The position numbers and the translations under genes were made by a program. Below the pieces are notes generated by a model. That model saw nothing but the letters and a program-made list of their open reading frames with translations. It was not told the origin of the DNA and searched no databases. A stretch of 12,942 nt of DNA from Agrocybe praecox. Its lineage: Eukaryota; Basidiomycota; Agaricomycetes; Agaricales; Agrocybaceae. The stretch is from contig CAXHKQ010000236.1 in NCBI GenBank assembly GCA_964017145.1, positions 1-12,942 on the forward strand, read 5' to 3'. Positions 7,981 through 12,942 of this stretch are shown here, piece after piece (positions within the stretch are counted from its first letter, which is position 1; every line of letters begins with the position of its first letter).

Positions 7981-10540
7981 TGCGCGCACGCATCTCAAAT
8001 TATATTGCATCGAATTTGCTCTTTTCGCCCGCGTGTTCGCCAACAGACTAAACGTTATGAAAACATTCAATTAGGCCCCAGCAAGGCACTCAGGTCCGAG
8101 AAAAATGCGCCCTTCCTTCCTCCCAATATAATAATGATCAGCCACCCATATAATTACCACGCATTCGCCGGCTATGCTGCGTATGCTGTGCGTGCGATGC
8201 CGAAAAAGAGAGCGCTTCGCTTCGCAGCCGTATCCGTCGAAGACGCACGCAACAGATCAATCAAAGAGTCCGCCGCGCACGCCGCTCGCCGCGCGTCGGA
8301 CACGCGAAAAGCATAAAACCAAAATACGCCACTTCAGGGTCGTCGCTTCAGCGCATCGGACGCATAAATCTCGTGTTATGAATTTGCGGACAGCGGCGCG
8401 TCACCACACGGCGCTTGCCAGCGGATCCGATCCGAGCCGAGCCGGGTTCGCATGGTCCGGTTTTACACGCGCGATCATAAAGTCAATATTATAAATCAAA
8501 CGGTGTTCGGTCTACTGGCTAGCCAGACCGAGCGCGTAGCTGCGGTGGCGGTCGCCACGGCACCCGTTTGCATATGATTACAATCAATTTAGATATTCTC
8601 GGACACAACGTTTTCCTCGCCGATCCCCTTCTCGCCTCTCGTCCGGGGTAACGATGTGGCGACTTGGCGGCGACCGGCAAACAAGTAGAATATGGGTGCG
8701 TATATTTTACAATGTCAGCTGCAATTACCCAATTGAGACCTCTCGAGCAAGAGCGATCGTGTAATTCGTCGCCGGTCGGCACAATTGATTAATTGCACTG
8801 GAAATGCGCTGCTGTGCGAGACTTTCATTTTCATTGCTACGAATGTGAGTGAACACGCGATGCCAGTGCATTTGGATCAATTGATTTCGAGCGCCCTGCG
8901 GTATTCCTGGGTCGACTCGATGTGAAGACATATAAGAAGATTTCACTTGAATGTGAACAAGTGGGAAACCCTTCATGAAGCTCAAATTTTCGAGAGAGAT
9001 AGTTGAGATAATCTTGCAAATAAAAATAAAAATAACTACTATATTTCCGTTTTTTAAGACGGCCCTGCTCTGCGTTTGCATTCCCAAACAATTACGACCG
9101 TTTGCTGTGCATTTTCTGCACCACATTCGCTCAGCGCAAACACGCCATTAATCATAGCACTCGCTCACTTACGCGCGAACATTTTACACGTTATTGCACA
9201 CACAGTGGCCCCAACGCATATCTCAAGTGTTCGACATATCACCCCCACCATAACCGTCCGCCGCCACCGCCATCCGATCGATGCCGGCGGTGCAATGCAC
9301 ACGCTCAATTCATCTAATTGCCGCAGCCATAAACGCGCCAACCGTGCGCGTAATTTCGCGCGCGCATTGGTCAAGGCAGCAAACGCTCGGCCCAATCGAA
9401 CACGCACGCTCAATATGGTAATGGTGATACACGGGCGCACTAAACGCCAGCATCTCTGGCGCACGAAACATGTGTGGAGGCTTCGTCGGCCAGCTCGGCC
9501 GATAGCGCAGCATAAAACGAGCGAGCGAAGCACGAATTCGTTCGCAAGTGCTCGCGTACTGGGAAATAACATTGCGCTGAAGTGTGAAGTGCGCGTCTGG
9601 TCTTCTTTGGGTGTCTGGGTCTACTAGCCTGCCGGCGGGAAGTGATTATACGCATACGCGCGCGTGTAATATGTCTGGAGCTTGATGGATGCCAATGCAG
9701 CCGTGCACTTGCCGCACTGATGTTATGCTACTGGCGAGGTAATGTAATGTGCGTGCGTGCGTGCGCGTGTTCGTGATGATGAGCGCTGCGATTTATGGTG
9801 CGTGTAGCTGAATATAGCCACAAACACGCGACGCGACGACAGGGAAAATAACGAAAACGAAATGCACGCACACCGGCCGATGTGAGGGTGTGAGAAACAG
9901 ACGCTTGCACGCACGAATTATGCTATCGCCGATGACGAGACGCGAGCAGAAAGCATCAAAGTGCTCGTTATACCGATGCCATATATCGACTTGCGCGCGC
10001 GTGAATCCTTTTTCACGCCAGATAAGATGCATACGATGATATTATGCGGAAACACACACGTCGACACGTTGCGAGCTGCTTCGCGCAAAGTTATGGACCC
10101 AATTTTTTGTGAGGTGCCTCCTCCGATGCTCGCGATGATCGAATGCACCGCAGACAATGCACATTGTTTACTTTATATGTGCATCCGACGAGAGCCTGCA
10201 CGCCGGGTTCATGCGTAATATCGCGTCGTCCGCGCTTTTTCGAAGCGCGTGCGTTGCTCCGTGCTCGCAGAAATACCGACTAATGACCGACACAATTGAC
10301 CGGATTGAATAACTGCGACCATAAACGGGCGCGAACGCGCGCGATGTGCGAAACAACGTCGTCGCGTTGGCTCTCACTCGATGTGCGATCGGTTTTTCTA
10401 GACCAGGTGAAGGCATATGAAATCGCCGCTCGCAATATCAGCATCATCTGGAGCTGCCTTGTGTTATTTTTTAAAATTATGTTTTTGGATCAATGCAGGC
10501 AGTGTGTGATTACACGTTATGTTATTGAAGAATATTGTTG
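7981..10540. promoter_or_regulatory. Second CpG-rich, transposon-poor stretch, candidate regulatory DNA
   Basis: This is similar in composition to 5235-7340. It has CATAAA/TTTATG words at 8312, 8363, 8476, 9328, 9511, 9792 and 10320, several of them CCATAAA/TTTATGG, the type of site bound by Caudal and Abd-B class homeodomains. An imperfect palindrome lies at 8508-8530, an AAATA run at about 9017-9036, and a GCGT run at about 9750-9766. Many overlapping open frames on both strands (for example 9076-9627 plus and 9165-9572 minus) are mutually exclusive and low-complexity. Enhancer function is inferred, not shown. Confidence 0.35.
8508..8530. repeat. Imperfect palindrome around TGGCTAGCCA
   Basis: CGGTC and GACCG flank the perfect 10-base palindrome TGGCTAGCCA, with a three-base bulge (TAC) on the left side. 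No known factor or RNA was assigned to it. Confidence 0.6.
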
Positions 10541-10925
10541 ATTGCTTTATTTCACTTCATTTGTGAAGCCAATATTCACGTGTCTGCTCACACATGGCAG
10601 AGTGATCGGTGTTTTTACACTTTGAGAACAAGCTGTTTTCTGTACATAGCAATCTGTCCATTACTCAATGCACTGTTCTCTGGTTCGACGACGTGATTGA
10701 TAAATTTCGGAGATTCGAACCACAACTTGTAATTCCAAAACCCAATGCGAGGTTAAATTTATTGTGCGATTTCACAAGATTTTATCTAAATATCATTAAT
10801 TGTATAAAGAGACCAAATATTTTCGATTGACCTATGCTTGACTAGAGGCTCCAAAAATTCAAGGTTTAATTGAAGATAGGCATAGAACATGTTTCTACAT
10901 ACACCCAGCGAAATAAGATTACCGC
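10541..10925. other. AT-rich gene-free stretch before the inverted repeat
   Basis: Mostly AT-rich sequence. It begins with ATTTGTGAAGCCAAT (10559-10573), a 15-mer also present at 6060-6074. A 73-codon open frame at 10609-10830 has no recognisable domain. The outer edge of the large inverted repeat may lie inside this stretch, since similarity fades gradually. Confidence 0.4.
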
Positions 10926-11206
10926 CACTTGTTATAGTTCTTGAGTTCTTGGCCATAGCCGATGTATTCGAGAAATATTGATGATTGAATTGAAGTTTGA
11001 GTATGGTAGAGTTAATAGGGAGGGCACGCGGAACCGTTCCGTTCGACCGACCCAACAACAAATCAAATCCAGGAAGATTTTTGTAATTTTTTTAATGGCC
11101 AAGTTCTGCGCGCTATGATTATGATGCGCATATGCAAACTACCAATCATTTGAGTATACCTGCATCGTTGTAACCCCTTTGAAACGCTACGTCACTTAAA
11201 CCGAAG
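10926..11206 (+). repeat. Left arm of a large diverged inverted repeat
   Basis: The arm matches the reverse complement of 11786-12084 in collinear blocks. These include TATAACAAGTG-type at 10926-10936, GAGTTCTTGG at 10943-10952, AATATTGATGATTGA at 10974-10988, GAAGTTTGAGTATGGTA at 10992-11008, GAACCGTTCCGTT at 11031-11043 (one mismatch), GATTTTTGTA at 11086-11095 and CATTTGAGTATA at 11147-11158. The last block is a 25-base exact match at 11182-11206. Between blocks the arms differ and have small length changes. This could be a foldback-type element, two inverted copies of one repeat, or a hairpin-RNA source. Confidence 0.85.
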
Positions 11207-11475
11207 CCGGAACAAAAACATTTTGTATGGGAAGTAGAATAAAAGTGAATCACAATCGATCAAGTCCTATTGAATTGGTTTTTTAATTATCGAGGTACAC
11301 ACCTAATGGTATCACAGCAATATTTTCCCCTTTCATTGCCTTATAAGTCGCACTTTCTGGTGCGTTTTTGCTCGTAATTTCGCACTGAGTATTACATACA
11401 CATACCAACAGTAGGTAATGACATTCAACATGTCAATTGTCCTCTCCATAAAAAAATTCGTGTATAGTCTTCGGT
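11207..11475. other. Spacer of the inverted repeat
   Basis: About 270 bases between the arms once the retroelement is set aside. AT-rich, with no frame and no recognisable motif. If transcribed through, it would form the loop of a stem of roughly 290 bp. Confidence 0.6.
11466..11475 (+). repeat. Target-site duplication, left copy (non-LTR insert)
   Basis: AGTCTTCGGT, identical to 11783-11792. Confidence 0.85.
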
Positions 11476-11782
11476 CTTTTGGGGGGCATGGGGTTAGGGA
11501 ACAGGGTAGAGTCTGATCGTTCTAAGCCTTATTCAGTAGTTTAAGCTTAGTTCCAGTCTTGCAACTGTCTCCCGAAGCCCAAGTAGAAGTCCAGCCTCCG
11601 CGTGGCGCCCCCTGGAAACGGGTTAGGTTCTCGTTTGAACCTAGCTTGGCTAATGGACTATGCGAACCGGTCGGGTAGCGACCTGTGGTAGAAGGGCTAC
11701 CTACCTACCTACCTTGGAGGAAGTTCGTGTTCGCGCTATGTGCCACTTTGGCATACGCGTCGTAAGTAAAGTAAGTAAAGTA
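11476..11782 (+). mobile_element. Short non-LTR retroelement copy (5'-truncated LINE or SINE)
   Basis: The 307-base insert is flanked by the 10-bp duplication AGTCTTCGGT (11466-11475 and 11783-11792). Its right end is a short tandem tail, GTAAGTAAA repeated a little over twice (11762-11782). Tandem-repeat tails and variable-length target duplications mark target-primed non-LTR insertion, and some RTE-like families have such tails. The body is moderately GC-rich, includes a hairpin TAGGTTC/GAACCTA (11624-11643) and a CTAC run (11697-11713), and codes for nothing recognised. It looks like a 3'-untranslated piece of a LINE or a SINE using its tail. No convincing pol III A/B box pair was found, so I favour a truncated LINE. 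Confidence 0.75.
11624..11643 (+). repeat. Hairpin inside the non-LTR insert
   Basis: TAGGTTC (11624-11630) pairs with GAACCTA (11637-11643) around a 6-base loop. Stem-loops in LINE 3' ends are often recognised by the reverse transcriptase; that role is an inference here. Confidence 0.6.
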
Positions 11783-11792
11783 AGTCTTCGGT
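11783..11792 (+). repeat. Target-site duplication, right copy (non-LTR insert)
   Basis: AGTCTTCGGT. Its last seven bases (11786-11792) are also the first bases of the right arm, so the insertion hit the boundary between spacer and arm. Confidence 0.85.
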
Positions 11793-12084
11793 TTAAGTGA
11801 CGTAGCGTTTTACAGAGGTGACTTAGAACGACGCACGACGAACATATACTCAAATGGATGGAAATTGAGTAGCGCACAAAACATCATCACTCACAAAAAT
11901 GTACAAAAATCATCCCGGAATTTTTATATTTTGGGTCTTGGTTTCCTAAACGGAACGGCTCCGCTTATCCACCCTATGAACTATACCATACTCAAACTTC
12001 ACATACAGTTGAGTAATTAGTGAATAACTCTCAATCATCAATATTCCTTCAAGGCTCTGTCCAAGAACTCATATATAACAAGTG
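11786..12084 (-). repeat. Right arm of the large inverted repeat
   Basis: Partner of 10926-11206, in inverted order: 11786-11810 (25 exact), 11845-11856, 11870-11878, 11902-11911, 11949-11961, 11984-12000 (17 exact), 12031-12045 (15 exact), 12061-12070 and 12074-12084. All blocks are in the correct order, so the pairing is not chance. The arm is about 18 bases longer than the left one. Confidence 0.85.
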
Positions 12085-12290
12085 TAGTCATCACTCCCAT
12101 CGAACAATAAAAATGATTAATTTACCAATCAGAAATATATTACGTTTTTGTACAATTAAAACAACATTGATAACTGATAACATATGCATTTCCCTGGTAC
12201 ACATATGCGATCGATGCATTTCGCAGCGTCTTTGCGACTCTGCGGAGCGCAGCATAAATTTCCCAACGCTTCGCGCTTGTATGCTGCGCT
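12085..12290. other. AT-rich stretch upstream of the right promoter region
   Basis: Mostly AT-rich, turning GC-rich near 12215. It contains two similar words, ACATATGCATTTCC near 12180 and ACATATGCGATCGATGCATTTCGC near 12202, and a CATAAA at 12252. A minus-strand open frame at 12091-12297 crosses this change of composition and is not believed. Confidence 0.35.
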
Positions 12291-12300
12291 GCGCCATCTA
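12291..12300 (-). promoter_or_regulatory. CTCF-core-like site
   Basis: The minus strand reads TAGATGGCGC, which fits the conserved core YAGRKGGCRS of CTCF sites, as found in both flies and vertebrates. The upstream CCAS part of the full motif does not match. It is about 435 bases before the right gene's ATG, at a switch from AT-rich to GC-rich DNA, which would suit an insulator or promoter-proximal site. A single 10-base core can arise by chance. Confidence 0.35.
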
Positions 12301-12734
12301 TGAGACCCTAGCTTCGCTTACCACCCACAATTTCGCGTGTGAAAAGCTCGCCGCAACTTACATCCACCTGTTTGTTGGAGTCGGTTTTTGGAGAATGTGC
12401 TTGGCGCTTGCTCCATCGAAATTGCATGTTCGCTCTGCTATTCCAAAACAGCTGTTCGCGCTCGGAGGCACCGACATCATCAAACAACAACAAACGCGCT
12501 TGGAGAGCGAGAACACAAACACAACAGACGCGAAGCGAAGAACGCGAGCGATTCATTTCGTTTGGGTCCACAGAAACGCAAAGTTTGTCGAGTGCAGCAG
12601 TTCGTTTAGCAGCAGCGAAGTGCTTCGTGTCGTTATCGTTTCTGAAACAGCTGCAGCTCACCCGAACACGCAACAGATTCGGTGCGTCCATATTTCCGCA
12701 TCTGCTACCCGACAATCGCAAATCGCCAATCGCC
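12301..12734 (+). promoter_or_regulatory. Probable promoter and 5' leader of the right gene
   Basis: The 430 bases before the right ATG change to GC-rich with CAACAACAA, GAGAGCGAGA and GAAGCGAAG repeats, CAGCTG at 12450-12455 and 12648-12653, and an initiator-like TCATTTCG near 12553. No TATA box is evident. The frame of the right gene stays open back to about 12339, but the first in-frame ATG is at 12426 in a poor context (TTGCATGT) and the translated leader is Arg/Ser/Gln low-complexity, so I treat it as untranslated. The frame on the other strand (12308-12895) is a shadow. Confidence 0.45.
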
Positions 12735-12931
12735 ATGTCCAGCGACCAGCTGCAAACGACCCCGACGTCTGGGAATGGAGGTGCTGGTGCTGGCGACATG
12801 GGCGACGCGGTGACCGCGGTTCCGCGATTCGGCGTCAAGCTAAAGTTCAACCACAAGTTCCCGGAGAAGCGAACGCAGAACCTGCGCCCGACCATCAGGC
12901 AATCGTTGCCGCTGCTGCCGTTGGCCTTTCG
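12735..12931 (+). CDS. First coding exon of an unidentified gene (partial)
   Basis: From the ATG at 12735 (context CGCCATGTC) the exon gives 65 codons plus two bases, ending at a strong donor: TTTCG followed by GTGAGT (GT at 12932-12933). The protein starts MSSDQLQTTPTSGNGG, a Ser/Thr/Gly-rich and probably disordered head (residues 1-28). It becomes basic and ordered-looking at 29-56 (VPRFGVKLKFNHKFPEKR and RPTIRQ) and ends with a short Leu/Pro hydrophobic stretch (58-65) that could open a membrane segment or core strand. There is no signal peptide, so the start of a cytosolic or multi-pass membrane protein is likely. I do not recognise the family. The sharp rise in coding-like codon use at the ATG, and a donor matching the consensus at +1 to +6, support the exon. 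The split codon begins CG, so the next residue is Arg. An upstream in-frame ATG at 12426 could give a longer N terminus. Confidence 0.75.
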
Positions 12932-12942
12932 GTGAGTGTTTT
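12932..12942 (+). other. Splice donor and start of first intron, right gene
   Basis: GTGAGTGTTTT: GTGAGT is a near-perfect insect donor, preceded by a G at the last exon base. The intron runs off the right edge. Confidence 0.75.

Noticed and set aside
7729..8316. A 195-codon open frame on the plus strand, the longest in the middle of the window
   Set aside because: Its amino-acid make-up changes from Asn/Ile/Thr-rich to Arg/Ala-rich where the DNA changes from AT- to CpG-rich. It has no domain, signal peptide or repeat structure.
9076..9627. A 183-codon plus frame and a 135-codon minus frame (9165-9572) over the same DNA
   Set aside because: They are mutually exclusive, low-complexity, and lack domains or convincing starts; frames of this length are expected in CpG-rich DNA with few TA-containing stops.
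10694..10709. Minus-strand GGTTCGAATCTCC, a second B-box-like word
   Set aside because: The T stem does not pair beyond two positions and no cloverleaf can be drawn.
10786..11061. A 91-codon minus-strand frame
   Set aside because: It lies largely within the left arm of the inverted repeat. The matching right arm does not preserve the frame, because length changes between blocks break it.
11697..11715. CTAC tandem run, considered as a separate microsatellite or CRISPR-like repeat
   Set aside because: It is a short run inside the non-LTR insert with no spacers, so it is covered by that feature.
12308..12895. A 195-codon frame on the minus strand
   Set aside because: It is antisense to the right gene's first exon and leader and has no splice or start signals of its own that compete with the plus-strand exon.

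Overview
This 12.9 kb window looks like nuclear DNA of an insect, probably a fly or mosquito. The reasons are short eukaryotic first coding exons with splice donors, long non-coding stretches, GT/AC microsatellites, and remnants of Tc1/mariner, hAT and non-LTR elements. There is no sign of bacterial gene organisation. The taxon is an inference from composition and element types; no gene here was recognised well enough to confirm it.

Only two coding exons are well supported, one near each end, and they point in opposite directions: both genes run outward and share the roughly 11.5 kb between their start codons. At the left, on the minus strand (792-1224), is the first coding exon of an unidentified secreted or membrane protein with a signal peptide, a Ser/Thr-rich stretch and a poly-glutamine run. 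At the right, on the plus strand (12735-12931), is the first coding exon of an unidentified gene that splices out of the window. Every other long open frame in between looks like a chance frame.

The intergenic space is partitioned. 1225-2530 is the leader and promoter side of the left gene. 2604-3470 is a mariner-like element without a transposase frame. 4071-5234 is a candidate palindrome-ended element carrying a hAT-type MITE (4157-4641) with an 8-bp target duplication. About 5235-10540 holds no recognisable transposon, is largely GC- and CpG-rich with an AT-rich break, and carries recurrent CATAAA/TTTATG motifs; it is the best candidate for cis-regulatory DNA. About 10926-12084 is a large diverged inverted repeat with arms near 290 bp. 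A 307-bp non-LTR fragment (11476-11782) with a 10-bp target duplication has landed where the spacer meets the right arm. 12290-12734 is the promoter/leader side of the right gene and includes a CTCF-core-like site.

No rRNA, tRNA, CRISPR array, operon or prophage was found. The most interesting structures are the large inverted repeat (possible hairpin-RNA locus or foldback element) and the nested palindrome-ended element. No new multi-gene system is supported by the sequence.
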